From Streptomyces oceani (GTDB lineage: Bacteria > Actinomycetota > Actinomycetes > Streptomycetales > Streptomycetaceae): DNA of 57,331 nucleotides. Every line of letters starts with the position of its first letter. Within the stretch, counting starts at the first letter, position 1. The position numbers were made by a program, and so were the translations under genes. The DNA lies in the NCBI RefSeq assembly GCF_001751245.1, contig NZ_LJGU01000104.1:51791-109121 (forward strand). The letters are read 5' to 3'. Below, one piece after another: positions 7,095-16,053 of the stretch. The notes under the pieces were generated by a model. That model was not told where the DNA came from, made no database searches, and saw only the letters and a program-made list of their open reading frames with translations.

Positions 7095-8882
7095 TCAGTA
7101 CGTGAGGCCGTGCCCGTACGGGTACAGCTCCTTGTCCGGCTCGTCCAGTGCCACGATGGCCACCGGCAGCTTGCCGCCGGGGTTCAGCTCCCCGTACGCG
7201 GCGCGCGTGACGGACTCCATGGAGGGCGCGCCGTGCGAGTACGTGGCGAAGTAGCCCGGCACGGACGGGAAGCGCTGGATGTCGTACGGGTTCCGTACGG
7301 CCACGACGAGCACCGGGGTGTCCGTCTCCTCTAGTGCCTTGACCAGCTTCGCCTGTCCCGCCCCCTCGTCCTCGCCGGACGCCATGGCGTTCGCGGAGAC
7401 GATCACCAGGTCGCTCTCCCGCGCGGCGGCCACGGCGGCCTCGATCTGCTTCCCGCTCGGCACCGCGTCCACCGCCTGGGCCTTCGCCCGCTGCCCGGAG
7501 CGTGCCGAGACGGCGTCGGCGAGGGCGCCGGTCGTCTCCTCGTCCCAACCGGTGACCAACACCGAACGCTTGGTCTTGGGGGACAGCGGCAGCAGCCCGT
7601 CGTTCTTGACCAGGGTGACGGTGCGGTCGGTGATCTCCCGCGCGGTGCTCAGGTGCCGCCGCTTGCCAACGGTCCGTGCGGCGCGGTCCTCGCTCACGTA
7701 CGGGGAGGAGAACAGGCCGTACCGTCGCTTGTGCCGCAACACCCGTCGTACGGAGGCGTCGACGCGCTTCTCCGGGATGCGTCCGGATCGTACGGCCTCC
7801 AGCACCGCGGCGAAAGCGGTGTCCAGCTCGGGCGCCAACACCAGCTGGTCGCAGCCCGCCTCGAGCGCCCGGATCGGTGCCTCGTCCGGCGGGAACTGGC
7901 CGGAGGCCCCCTGCATGTCCAGGGCGTCGGTGACGATCAGCCCGTCGAAGCCGAGTTCCTCCCGCAGCAGTCCGGTGACGATCGGCTGGGACATGGTGGC
8001 CGGGTCGCCGCTCGGGTCCAGCGCCCGTACGACGATGTGCGCGGTCATGATGGTGTCGACGCCGCGCTCGATGGCCGCGCGGAAGGGCGGCAGGTCGATC
8101 CGGTCGAGTTCCTCCCGGGTGTGGTCGATCTCCGGCAGGCCGAGGTGTGAGTCGACCTCGGTGTCGCCGTGGCCGGGGAAGTGCTTGGCGGCGCTGGCGA
8201 CCTTGCCCCGGTGGTAGCCGCGTACGCCCGCCGACACCAGCTCGGAGCACAGCTTCGGGTCGGAGCCGAAGGAGCGGACGCCGATTACGGGGTTGGCGGG
8301 GTTGATGTTGACGTCGGCGTCCGGGGCGTAGTTCTGGTTGATGCCGACGGAGGCCAGTTCGGTGCCGATGATCCGGGCGGACTCGCGGCTGTCGGAGGTC
8401 GAACGGGTGGCGCCGAGCGCCATGTTGCCGGGCAGCAGGGTCGCCGGCTCGGTGAGCCGGTAGACGACACTGCCGCCCTCCTGGTCGGTGGAGATGATGA
8501 GCGGGACACGGCTGGCGCGCTGCAGGTCGTTGGAGAGCCGGGCCATCTGCCGTGGCTCCCGCACGTTGTCCGTGCCGCGTCGGGCGTCGAAGTAGATCAC
8601 TCCGCCGGGCTGGTACTTCTCGATGACCTCGGCGGGTGTGTCCACGCCGTACAGCTCGCGGTTCTTCTCGTGCTCGGTGTCTGCGGTGGCGCCGTACACC
8701 TCGACGACGAAGAGTTGACCGAGCTTCTCCTCCAGCGACATCCGGTCGATCCGCTCGTCGGTATCGCGACGGTCGGCCGCCGAGTCACCGTTGTCGACGG
8801 CGAGGGCCGTGCCGGTGATCCCGAGACCCGCCGCGACGCCGGCGGCGCCGGCCAGGGCCTGTCTGCGACTGGGTTGCTGCAT
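7095..8882 (-). CDS. Exported glycoside hydrolase family 3 protein (beta-N-acetylhexosaminidase-like)
   Basis: A 595-residue GH3 glycosidase. The N-terminus MQQPSRRQALAGAAGVAAGL with a following hydrophobic stretch is a twin-arginine signal, so it should be exported folded. The TIM-barrel domain shows KHFPGHGDTEVDSH (residues 233-246), the mark of the beta-N-acetylhexosaminidase (NagZ-like) group, and a predicted nucleophile Asp319 in VTDALDM. A C-terminal alpha/beta sandwich follows from about residue 400. The likely job is trimming N-acetylglucosamine from peptidoglycan or chitin fragments outside the cell. ATG 8882 has AAGGAGC upstream. No DasR-type operator was recognised in the 219-base upstream gap. 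Confidence 0.9.
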   Translation of the reverse strand: MQQPSRRQALAGAAGVAAGLGITGTALAVDNGDSAADRRDTDERIDRMSLEEKLGQLFVVEVYGATADTEHEKNRELYGVDTPAEVIEKYQPGGVIYFDARRGTDNVREPRQMARLSNDLQRASRVPLIISTDQEGGSVVYRLTEPATLLPGNMALGATRSTSDSRESARIIGTELASVGINQNYAPDADVNINPANPVIGVRSFGSDPKLCSELVSAGVRGYHRGKVASAAKHFPGHGDTEVDSHLGLPEIDHTREELDRIDLPPFRAAIERGVDTIMTAHIVVRALDPSGDPATMSQPIVTGLLREELGFDGLIVTDALDMQGASGQFPPDEAPIRALEAGCDQLVLAPELDTAFAAVLEAVRSGRIPEKRVDASVRRVLRHKRRYGLFSSPYVSEDRAARTVGKRRHLSTAREITDRTVTLVKNDGLLPLSPKTKRSVLVTGWDEETTGALADAVSARSGQRAKAQAVDAVPSGKQIEAAVAAARESDLVIVSANAMASGEDEGAGQAKLVKALEETDTPVLVVAVRNPYDIQRFPSVPGYFATYSHGAPSMESVTRAAYGELNPGGKLPVAIVALDEPDKELYPYGHGLTY

Positions 8883-9101
8883 CGGGACGCTCCTTAGGAA
8901 AACGGGACAGGTGTCCGGCCACACGAGCGGGGACGCGAGGATCACTCGGGTCGGTGCCATGCTCATGTCGCTGGATCGGCCGGCCATATCGTTACAGCGG
9001 AGTGTTCGACTCAGCTAGACGGCGCGCGGGACTTCAGTGGTCCAGTCCGGTGGCGGAGCAGGCCAGGATGACCGAGGGTGACCTCGGGCCGGCCCGGCCC
9101 G

Positions 9102-9473
9102 TCAGACGTCCCGCAACCGGTCCATCTCCCGCCGCTCGCGTTTCGTCGGGCGACCGGCGCCGCGCTCGCGACGCGGGACGGGCATCGCCTCAGGAGGCGG
9201 CGGGCTGTTGTCGATGAGGCACTCGGCGGCCACCGCGGCGCCGACCCGCTTCCGGATCAGCCGGGTCACCACGACGATCCGCTCCCGCCCGGCCTGCCGC
9301 AGCCGCACCTCGTCGCCGACGCGCAGCGGCTGCGCGGGCTTGGCGCGCTCGTCGTTGACCCGGACGTGGCCGCCGCGGCAGGCGGTGGCGGCCATGGAGC
9401 GGGTCTTCAGCAGGCGTACGGACCACAGCCAGCTGTCCAGTCGTACGCTCGTGGGGTCCTCGGCGGAAGCCAT
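9102..9473 (-). CDS. S4-domain RNA-binding protein (Hsp15-like)
   Basis: A 123-residue protein with an N-terminal S4 domain (VRLDSWLWSVRLLKTRSMAA and GGHVRVNDERAKPAQPLRVGD), the same layout as the Hsp15/YrfH family that binds free 50S subunits carrying stalled nascent chains. The C-terminus is basic (RRERGAGRPTKRERREMDRL). TAGACT lies eight bases before the ATG at 9473 and there is no Shine-Dalgarno sequence, so the message is probably leaderless or nearly so. It is probably a single-gene unit. Confidence 0.88.
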   Translation of the reverse strand: MASAEDPTSVRLDSWLWSVRLLKTRSMAATACRGGHVRVNDERAKPAQPLRVGDEVRLRQAGRERIVVVTRLIRKRVGAAVAAECLIDNSPPPPEAMPVPRRERGAGRPTKRERREMDRLRDV

Positions 9474-9612
9474 GTCGCCCGAGTCTAGCGCCGTTGGCCG
9501 TGCCTTGGCCGTGCCCTGGCGGCGTCTCGGTGGTGCGTGGGCGCGTGCTCGGCGGCGCGGTCGGGCACGCCGACCGGGGACGGAGCCAGCCGCCCGCCAC
9601 TCGGTGGGCTCC

Positions 9613-11076
9613 TCAGCCGCCCCGTTCGCGTACCGCCCGGGCGGCCTTGCGCGCCGCCACCAGCACCGGGTCCCACACCGGGGAGAAAGGCGGGGCGTAC
9701 CCCAGGTCCAGCGCCGTCATCTCCTCCACCGTCATCCCCGCCGTCAGCGCCACCGCGGCGATGTCCACGCGTTTCCCGGCTCCTTCCCGGCCGACGATCT
9801 GTACGCCCAGCAGCCGGCCCGTACGGACCTCCGCGAGCATCTTGACCCGCATCGTGGTCGCGTCCGGGTAGTAGCCGGCGCGGTTCGTCGACTCGATCAC
9901 CGTGCTGACGTACCGCAGCCCGGCGTGCTCGGCCTGCTCTTCCAACAGGCCCGTACGCGCGATCTCCAGGTCGCAGACCTTGCTCACGGCCGTCCCGACG
10001 ACGCCGGGGAAGGTCGCGTAACCGCCGCCGACGTTGGCGCCGATGACCTGGCCGTGCTTGTTCGCGTGGGTGCCCAGGGCGATGTGCCGAGGGCGTCCCG
10101 AGACGAGGTCCAGCACCTCGACACAGTCGCCCCCGGCCCAGATGTTCCGGTGTCCGCGCACCCGCATCGCCAGGTCGGTGAGCAGCCCGCCCGCGTCGCC
10201 CAGTGGCAGCTCCGCGTCCCGCGCCAGCGTGGTCTCGGGGCGTACGCCGATGCCGAGCACCACCACGTCGGCCGGATACTCCGTGCCTCCGGCGAGGACC
10301 GCACGGGCCCGGCCCCGGTCGTCGGCACGGATCTCGGTGACGGCCGCCTCCGTGACCACCTCGATGCCCAGGTCGCACATGGCGTCCCGCACCAGTTCGC
10401 CCATGTCCGCGTCCAGCGTCGACATGGGCTGCTCGGCCTGGTCGAGCACGGTGACCCGGAAGCCGCGCTGGATGAGCGCCTCGGACATCTCCACCCCGAT
10501 GTAGCCCGCGCCGATCACCACCGCGTGCCGGGGCCGCCCGTCCCCGGCACCGTTCGTGTCGTTCGTGTCGCCGGAACGCCCGGCCGGCTCCAGTGTGTGC
10601 AGCGTGTCCAGCAGCGCCTGGCCGTCGCTGAGGGACTGCACCCCGTGCACGCCCTCGGCGTCGATGCCGGGCAGCGGCGGCCGTACGGGACGGGCGCCGG
10701 TCGCCAGCACCAGCTTGTCGTACGGTGTCCAGCCCTCGTCCGTCCAGTCCTGGCCGTCTCCGGTGCCTGTCCCGAGCCGGCGGGTGCGTACTCGCTGTCC
10801 CGCCACGTCCAGCGCGGTGACCTCGGTACGCATCCGCAGGTCGATGTCGCGCGCGCGGTGTTCCTCGGGCGTACGCGCGATCAGCTGGTCCCGGTCCGGC
10901 ACGGCGCCGCCGATCCAGTAGGGGATGCCGCACGCGGAGTACGAGGCGAAGTCGCCCCGCTCGAAGGCGACGATCTCCAACTCCTCGGGAGATCGCAGGC
11001 GGCGGGCCTGGGAGGCGGCGGACATGCCCGTCGCGTCGGCACCGATGATCACCAGTCGTTCTCGCCGCGTCGCCAT
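9613..11076 (-). CDS. FAD-dependent pyridine nucleotide-disulfide oxidoreductase (CoA-disulfide reductase / NADH oxidase-like)
   Basis: A 487-residue flavoprotein. The N-terminal FAD site reads VIIGADATGMSAASQARR, the NAD(P) site is VVIGAGYIGVEMSEALIQRG in mid-protein, and the C-terminal dimerisation domain is present. The single active-site cysteine lies in ASYSACGIPYWIGG, typical of CoA-disulfide reductases and NADH oxidases/peroxidases that cycle Cys-SOH or Cys-S-SCoA. The actual substrate is uncertain; mycothiol, CoA or persulfide are options. ATG 11076 follows GAGGGAGCGGG. WrbA lies 32 bases upstream on the same strand, so a joint redox-stress transcript is likely. Confidence 0.85.
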   Translation of the reverse strand: MATRRERLVIIGADATGMSAASQARRLRSPEELEIVAFERGDFASYSACGIPYWIGGAVPDRDQLIARTPEEHRARDIDLRMRTEVTALDVAGQRVRTRRLGTGTGDGQDWTDEGWTPYDKLVLATGARPVRPPLPGIDAEGVHGVQSLSDGQALLDTLHTLEPAGRSGDTNDTNGAGDGRPRHAVVIGAGYIGVEMSEALIQRGFRVTVLDQAEQPMSTLDADMGELVRDAMCDLGIEVVTEAAVTEIRADDRGRARAVLAGGTEYPADVVVLGIGVRPETTLARDAELPLGDAGGLLTDLAMRVRGHRNIWAGGDCVEVLDLVSGRPRHIALGTHANKHGQVIGANVGGGYATFPGVVGTAVSKVCDLEIARTGLLEEQAEHAGLRYVSTVIESTNRAGYYPDATTMRVKMLAEVRTGRLLGVQIVGREGAGKRVDIAAVALTAGMTVEEMTALDLGYAPPFSPVWDPVLVAARKAARAVRERGG

Positions 11077-11108
11077 GCCGCCCGCTCCCTCTGCCGTGGG
11101 TTACCCGC

Positions 11109-11732
11109 TCAGACCGCGCGCCCGGCCCGCAGCGCCGCGGCGATCCGTACGACCCGCTCCGCTTGGACACGGGCAGCCGCACGGGTCGTCTCGTCCACCG
11201 GGTTGTTCCCCTGGGCGTCGACGTGCGACGTGCCGTAGGGGTTTCCGTCGGCGAACTTGGCCGCGTCGGTGTAGCCGGGCGCGACCAGGATGCCACCGAA
11301 GTGGTGGAAGCTGTTGTACAGCGCGAGGAGGGTCGACTCCTGGCCGCCGTGCAGCGTGGCGGAGGAGGTGAAGCCGCTGTAGACCTTGTCGGCGAGCTTG
11401 CCCTGCTGCCAGAGGCCACCGAGCTGGTCCAGGAACTGCTTGAGCTGCGAGGTGACGTTCCCGAAGCGTGTCGGGGTGCCGATTATCACCGCGTCGGCCC
11501 ACTCCATGTCGTCCGGTGTGGCCTCCGGGATGTCCGCGGTGGCGGCGGCGTTCTCGGCCCAGGCGGGGTTGGAGTCGATGGCTGCCTGCGGGGCGAGCTC
11601 GGCGACCCGGCGCAGCCTGACCTCCGCGCCCGCCTTCTCGGCGGAGTCGCTGATCTCCTTGGCGAGGAGGGTGTTCGTGCCGGTGGCGGAGTAGTAGATG
11701 ACGGCCAGCTTGACGGGGCTCGGGGTGCTCAT
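11109..11732 (-). CDS. wrbA: NAD(P)H:quinone oxidoreductase, WrbA type
   Basis: A 207-residue flavodoxin-like enzyme that reduces quinones by two electrons with NAD(P)H and so avoids semiquinone radicals. The FMN phosphate loop is YYSATGTNTLLA near the start; GTPTRFGNVTSQLKQFLDQ and FTSSATLHGGQESTL are typical WrbA blocks. ATG 11732 has ACGGAGC upstream. The flavin disulfide-reductase gene follows on the same strand. The upstream region at about 11776-11806 is strikingly AT-rich for this genome and may hold an operator. Confidence 0.92.
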   Translation of the reverse strand: MSTPSPVKLAVIYYSATGTNTLLAKEISDSAEKAGAEVRLRRVAELAPQAAIDSNPAWAENAAATADIPEATPDDMEWADAVIIGTPTRFGNVTSQLKQFLDQLGGLWQQGKLADKVYSGFTSSATLHGGQESTLLALYNSFHHFGGILVAPGYTDAAKFADGNPYGTSHVDAQGNNPVDETTRAAARVQAERVVRIAAALRAGRAV

Positions 11733-11902
11733 GGGTGCTCCGTTCTGTTGCTTGAGAGTTGGGTACAGAAGAGAGTCTGCCATTTAGTAGAAGATTCAAC
11801 AAACACCCCGCTCGGGTGCGCTCACGGAACGGCGCCGTGCGGTGCCGTGCACGTGTGCGGGGCGTCTGCCCTGGCGCTCGTACGGCCGCCAGGCCGGCCC
11901 TC

Positions 11903-11933
11903 GGCCGTACGGTCGGGTGGCCGTACGGTCGGG
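11903..11933. repeat. Two tandem copies of GGCCGTACGGTCGGG
   Basis: A perfect 15-base repeat lies at 11903-11917 and 11919-11933. Each copy contains the palindrome CCGTACGG. It lies between the MFS terminator and the wrbA promoter. Its function is unknown and it may be simple duplication. Confidence 0.6.
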
Positions 11934-11944
11934 CGGTCGAAGCA

Positions 11945-11981
11945 CTGGTCCCCGCCCATCCAGTGAGTGAGCGGGGACCAG
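11945..11981 (-). terminator. Terminator hairpin after the MFS transporter gene
   Basis: Perfect 11-base arms CTGGTCCCCGC (11945-11955) and GCGGGGACCAG (11971-11981) with a 15-base loop begin 20 bases past the MFS stop codon. Confidence 0.75.
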
Positions 11982-12001
11982 CCTTCCTGGGCGTGGGAGG
12001 G

Positions 12002-13522
12002 TCAGTGCGCCGGCACGAGCACCGGCTCGTCCTCCACCGCCTCGTCGCCGGGGGCCGGCGCGGCCGGCCCGTCGCCGGGACGGTGGTTGATGAGGAAGGT
12101 CGCGGCGGCCGAGGCGAGCAGCAGGATGCCGACCGCCCACCAGATCGCCGAGGTGTAGCCCTCCACCATGGCCCGCAACTCCACCAGCTTCCGACCCTCA
12201 GGGGAGGCTCCCGCCTCCGCGACGTGATCGGCGACATAGGCAGTGGTGGCGCTGGCGGCGATGGTGTTGAGCAGCGCGGTGCCGATGGCGCCGCCGACCT
12301 GCTGCGAGGTGTTGACCATCGCCGAGGCGACACCCGCGTCCCGCGGGTTGACGCCGCTGGTGGCCAGCGACATGGACGGCATGAAGGCGGTGCCCAGGCC
12401 GAGCCCCAGCATCAGCTGCGCGGGAAGTACCAGGGTGGCGTACGAGCTGTCCGTCTCGAGTTGGGTCAGCAGCAGCATGCCGAGCGACCCCACCAGCAGC
12501 CCGGGGCCGATCAGCAGCCTGGCCGGCAGCCGCGTCATCAGCCGGGCCCCGATCTGGGTGGATCCGGTGATCATGCCGACCACCATCGGCAGGAAGGCCA
12601 GGCCGGTCTTGACCGGCGAGTATCCCTGGACGACCTGCAGGTAGTAGGTCAGGAACAGGAAGAGGCCGAACATGCCGACCGTGGCCATCCCGATGGAGAG
12701 GTACACCCCGCCGCGGTTGCGGTCGAGCACGACCCGCAACGGCAGCAGCGGCGCCCGTACCCGGGACTCCACCACCACGAACGACGCGAGCAGCACGGCA
12801 GCCGCGGCGAACACGGCGATCGTGCCGCCCTCCGTCCAACCCTCCGACTCGGCCCGGGTGAAGCCGTACACCAGCGAGACCAGTCCGACGATGGACAGTA
12901 CGACGCCGGGCAGGTCCAGCGGCGAGCGGTTACGGCTCTGGGACGGCTCGTGCACGGTGGCCAGCGCGCCGAGGACGGCGACGACGGCGAACGGGATGTT
13001 AACGAAGAACGTCCATCGCCAGTCCAGATACTCGGTGAGGACACCGCCCAGGATCAGGCCCACGGCGCCGCCGCCACCGGCGATGGCGCCGTAGATGCCG
13101 AACGCCTTGGCCCGTTCCTTGGACTCGGTGAAGGTGACCGCGAGGAGCGACAGCGCGGCGGGCGCGAGCAGGGCGGCGAACACGCCCTGCAGCCCGCGGG
13201 CGCCGAACATCATCGCCGGCGTGGTGGCGGCGCCACCCAGCGCGGAGGCGCCGGCGAAGCCGATCAGTCCGGTGATGAAGGTCTTCTTGCGGCCCCACAG
13301 ATCCGCTATTCGGCCGCCGAAGAGCAGCAGGCCGCCGAAGGCGAGGGCGTAGGCGGTGATCACCCATTGCCGGTTGGCGACGGATATGTCGAGATCCCGC
13401 TGCGCGGAGGGCAGCGCGATGTTCACGATGGTCGCGTCAAGCACGACCATCAGCTGGGCGACCGCGATGAAGGTGAGTGCTTTCCACCGGTTCGGGTCGG
13501 ATTGTGGGCTGGGCGACGACAT
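12002..13522 (-). CDS. MFS drug-efflux transporter, DHA2 (14-TM, EmrB/QacA) family
   Basis: A 506-residue integral membrane protein that should export toxic organic compounds using the proton gradient. It carries the family motifs LDATIVNIALPSAQRDL in TM1, GRIADLWGRKKTF (motif A) after TM2, and GGGGAVGLILGGVLTEYLDW (motif C) in TM5; about 14 hydrophobic segments are visible. ATG 13522 has GAGG about ten bases upstream inside an inverted repeat. The TetR gene 231 bases upstream on the same strand is the likely repressor. The substrate is unknown. A strong terminator follows. Confidence 0.9.
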   Translation of the reverse strand: MSSPSPQSDPNRWKALTFIAVAQLMVVLDATIVNIALPSAQRDLDISVANRQWVITAYALAFGGLLLFGGRIADLWGRKKTFITGLIGFAGASALGGAATTPAMMFGARGLQGVFAALLAPAALSLLAVTFTESKERAKAFGIYGAIAGGGGAVGLILGGVLTEYLDWRWTFFVNIPFAVVAVLGALATVHEPSQSRNRSPLDLPGVVLSIVGLVSLVYGFTRAESEGWTEGGTIAVFAAAAVLLASFVVVESRVRAPLLPLRVVLDRNRGGVYLSIGMATVGMFGLFLFLTYYLQVVQGYSPVKTGLAFLPMVVGMITGSTQIGARLMTRLPARLLIGPGLLVGSLGMLLLTQLETDSSYATLVLPAQLMLGLGLGTAFMPSMSLATSGVNPRDAGVASAMVNTSQQVGGAIGTALLNTIAASATTAYVADHVAEAGASPEGRKLVELRAMVEGYTSAIWWAVGILLLASAAATFLINHRPGDGPAAPAPGDEAVEDEPVLVPAH

Positions 13523-13524
13523 AG

Positions 13525-13536
13525 GAGGTTTACCTC
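13525..13536. promoter_or_regulatory. Small inverted repeat just before the MFS start (candidate TetR operator)
   Basis: GAGGT-TT-ACCTC lies three bases upstream of the MFS start codon and overlaps its probable ribosome-binding site. The two-base centre is too short for an RNA hairpin loop, so a DNA operator is the more likely reading. The arms are only five bases, so this may be chance. Confidence 0.3.
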
Positions 13537-13753
13537 GCGATACGAACTGTTGTGACGGGACGAGTCCGGGTGGCTGTGCGTGTGTTGCCGGGTGGCGCTG
13601 GTTGTTGCCGGGTGGCCTGGCTCGTACGGACGGCGCGGGCATCGCGGGACGTCCGACCTGCGGTCGTCGGGGGCCCGGCGGTGCTACTGACTTTCGCGGG
13701 TGCCGGAACTCATCGGCCCCGCGGCGACCACCTCATGCGTACGGCCGGGACAT

Positions 13754-14467
13754 TCAGCCGGGGACGTTGGTCGCGACTTCGGCGGCGTCAGCGGCCGCGT
13801 CGGCGGGATCGGCGTCGAACACGGTAGGGCGGCTCCTCAGGTCTTCGTAAGTGGCTCCGCTGCCGGGCAGTTCGGACCTCGCCGGAGCACGGAGCCCGTC
13901 GAGGAAGATCAACAGATGTCGGTGGACGAAGCGTTCCAGTTCCGGACAACCGGTCCCCGGCAGCGGGCGGGACAACTGGCTGAGCGTCACCAGCACGTCG
14001 CCGGTGTCCGCGTCCGGGCGCAACTGCCCACGTGCGCGAGCCCAGTCCATCAACGTGTCGAGGGTCGATTCCAGTCGTTTTCTGGCGGCCATCACGTCGG
14101 TGTCGTCCTCGCCGATGTGCTCGGTGAGTACGGGACACAGCGCGCCGATGCGTTCGTCGACCGCGTCGAAGACGAAGCGCTCGAGGGCCGGGAACGCGTC
14201 GTGGGCCGTCGTCAGTGCCGTCTGCGCCCGCTCGGTGATCCGGTCCATGACACCCAGGACGACGTACCGCACGAGTGCGGTCCGGTCAGGGAAGTGCCGG
14301 TAGAGCGTGGCATTCCCGAGGCCGGCGTCCCGGGCGACCCCGTCGAGCGGGACATCCGGACCATGTCGGACGAAAGCCTCGCGCGCGGCTTCGCCGATCC
14401 GGGTTCGGTTGCGCTGGGCGTCGGCACGCAGCGGGGCCGCGCCTCCCGGGTCGCCGCTGGGGGTCAT
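13754..14467 (-). CDS. TetR-family transcriptional repressor
   Basis: A 237-residue regulator. The N-terminal helix-turn-helix is clear: RTRIGEAAREAFVRHGPDVP followed by VARDAGLGNATLYRHFPDRT, with the YRHF recognition helix typical of TetR. The C-terminal ligand-binding region is of the kind seen in SACE_7040-like regulators of efflux pumps. It lies upstream of the MFS transporter in the same orientation and probably represses it and itself. ATG 14467 was chosen; a longer reading adds a Pro/Arg-rich head without support. Confidence 0.88.
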   Translation of the reverse strand: MTPSGDPGGAAPLRADAQRNRTRIGEAAREAFVRHGPDVPLDGVARDAGLGNATLYRHFPDRTALVRYVVLGVMDRITERAQTALTTAHDAFPALERFVFDAVDERIGALCPVLTEHIGEDDTDVMAARKRLESTLDTLMDWARARGQLRPDADTGDVLVTLSQLSRPLPGTGCPELERFVHRHLLIFLDGLRAPARSELPGSGATYEDLRSRPTVFDADPADAAADAAEVATNVPG

Positions 14468-14718
14468 GGCCGCTCGGTCTCCCCTCTTGTTTCGGTCGGC
14501 TGCTCGGTTCGTCGGAGCCGTGGACGGGCTTGGGAGCACCGGGATCGAATCCCCGGTTGCGTTGGACGCACTCGTAAACGGGGACGCTCTCCCCGGATAT
14601 TCCGTTGCCTCGTGTGTCCTGCGTCACCGGCGTGCGTAGGGGTGCCCGCCGCCGCCTCGGCCAAGTCGTCGGCGGCGAGCGAGTATCGCCAGGCTCGGAG
14701 GCCCTTTAGAGTCACCGC

Positions 14719-15921
14719 ATGCGTGTGACGACCGACCAGCGCCGCGCCCGACTTGTGCGGCGCCATCTCCTCGCTCCCTCCGCGCGCGCCAGACAGGCCG
14801 AAGAGGTGGCGGAGGCGCTGGTCGGACTGCACGCGACGGACGCCGCCACGGTGGCGCTCAGCGCGTACGCCCGGCTCGCGCAGCCGGAGTTGGCGGACGT
14901 GGAGCGCGCGCTCTACGAGGACGGCACGTTGCTGCGGATGCACTGTATGCGGCGCACGCTCTTCGTCGTACCGACCCGGCTGGTGCCGGTGTACCACCAC
15001 TCGACGGCCAGGGCGGTCGCCGCTCAGGAGCGCTCGCGCATCCTCAAGCTGCTGGCCGGCGAGAACCCGGGCTGGGACGCCGGGTGGTTGGCGGAAGCGG
15101 AGCGGGCCGCGCTGGACGCGGTCGAACGGCTCGGTGGCGCGGGCGCGGCGGAGGTCAGTGCCGAGGTGCCGAGGTTGGGGGAGACCGTCGTCCTCGCGCG
15201 CGGGAAGCCGTACGAGGCCAGGCAGCGGATCGGGGGTTGGGTGCTACGACTGCTCGCCATGGACGGTCGGTTGCGGCGTGGGCGGCCGTTGGGCGGTTGG
15301 ACCTCGGGACAGTTCCGGTACCACGTCGCGCCGGAGCCGGCCCCCATGGACGTGTCCACGGCACAGGCGGAACTGGTGCGGCGTTGGCTGGAGTCGTACG
15401 GCCCGGGCACGACGGCGGACGTGAAGTGGTGGACGGGCTGGCCCGTACGGGACGTGCGCCGGGCGCTTGCCGAGGTGGGGGCGGTGGAGGTGAGGCTGGA
15501 TGAGGGAAGCGGTTGGATGCTGCCCTCGGAGGCCGCGGGAGGAGGCGGGGACGGGGGACCCGCGGAGGCGGGACGCGCGGACGGGGCAGGGGACGAGGAG
15601 CCGGCTGCCGCGCTGTTGCCAGGGCTCGACCCGACGACGATGGGCTGGAAGCAGCGGGACTGGTATCTGGACCCGGAACACACTCCGTTGCTGTTCGACA
15701 GCGCCGGCAACGCCGGGCCGACGGTCTGGTGGAACGGCGAGATCATCGGGGGCTGGGCGTGCCGCGCGGACGGCGAGATCGTCTGGCGTCGCCTGGCCGA
15801 CCGGGGAGCGGAGGCCGAGACGGCGGTGGAGGCCGAGGCGGCGCGGCTGGCGGAGTGGCTGGGGGACAGCCGGTTCGTGCCGAGTTTCCCGACCCCGCTC
15901 GCGCGGGAGCTGACGCGTTAG
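14719..15921 (+). CDS. Winged-helix DNA-binding protein, HTH_42 / AlkZ-like family
   Basis: A 400-residue protein of the family that includes the DNA glycosylases AlkZ and YcaQ, which unhook bulky or crosslinked adducts. Family blocks are RLVRRHLLAP, VAEALVGLHATDAATVALSA, LYEDGTLLRMHCMRRTLFVV, YGPGTTADVKWWTGW, LLPGLDPTTMGWKQRDWYL and GPTVWWNGEIIGGWACRADG. In AlkZ the catalytic motif after GL is Q-x-Q; here the same place reads His38-Ala-Thr40, so glycosylase activity cannot be assumed. The message appears leaderless: TAGAGT lies six bases before ATG 14719. A Gly/Glu/Ala-rich linker is present near residue 275. Confidence 0.8.
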   Translation: MRVTTDQRRARLVRRHLLAPSARARQAEEVAEALVGLHATDAATVALSAYARLAQPELADVERALYEDGTLLRMHCMRRTLFVVPTRLVPVYHHSTARAVAAQERSRILKLLAGENPGWDAGWLAEAERAALDAVERLGGAGAAEVSAEVPRLGETVVLARGKPYEARQRIGGWVLRLLAMDGRLRRGRPLGGWTSGQFRYHVAPEPAPMDVSTAQAELVRRWLESYGPGTTADVKWWTGWPVRDVRRALAEVGAVEVRLDEGSGWMLPSEAAGGGGDGGPAEAGRADGAGDEEPAAALLPGLDPTTMGWKQRDWYLDPEHTPLLFDSAGNAGPTVWWNGEIIGGWACRADGEIVWRRLADRGAEAETAVEAEAARLAEWLGDSRFVPSFPTPLARELTR

Positions 15922-16053
15922 CGGGGGTGCGTGGGTGCACGGGCGGCGGTGTGACGTAGGCGGCGTGCGCGGTGCGGTCCGCGTGCGGGCGGCTACTCAG
16001 CGGGTGCGGGCCCGGGCGTCCACGGGGGTGGTCAGGCTGGTCGTCAGCCAGGA

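Noticed and set aside
9485..11419. Long reverse frame overlapping the flavin oxidoreductase in another phase
   Set aside because: Arg/Gly/Ala-rich shadow of the real gene at 9613-11076, which has FAD and NAD sites and the active cysteine.
14525..14580. tRNA-like 3' end (CCGGGGATTCGATCCCGG) on the reverse strand near a run resembling GCTCCCA
   Set aside because: The stem and loop lengths do not fit a T-arm (five-base stem with eight-base loop) and no D-arm or anticodon arm could be found. It is at most a remnant or chance.
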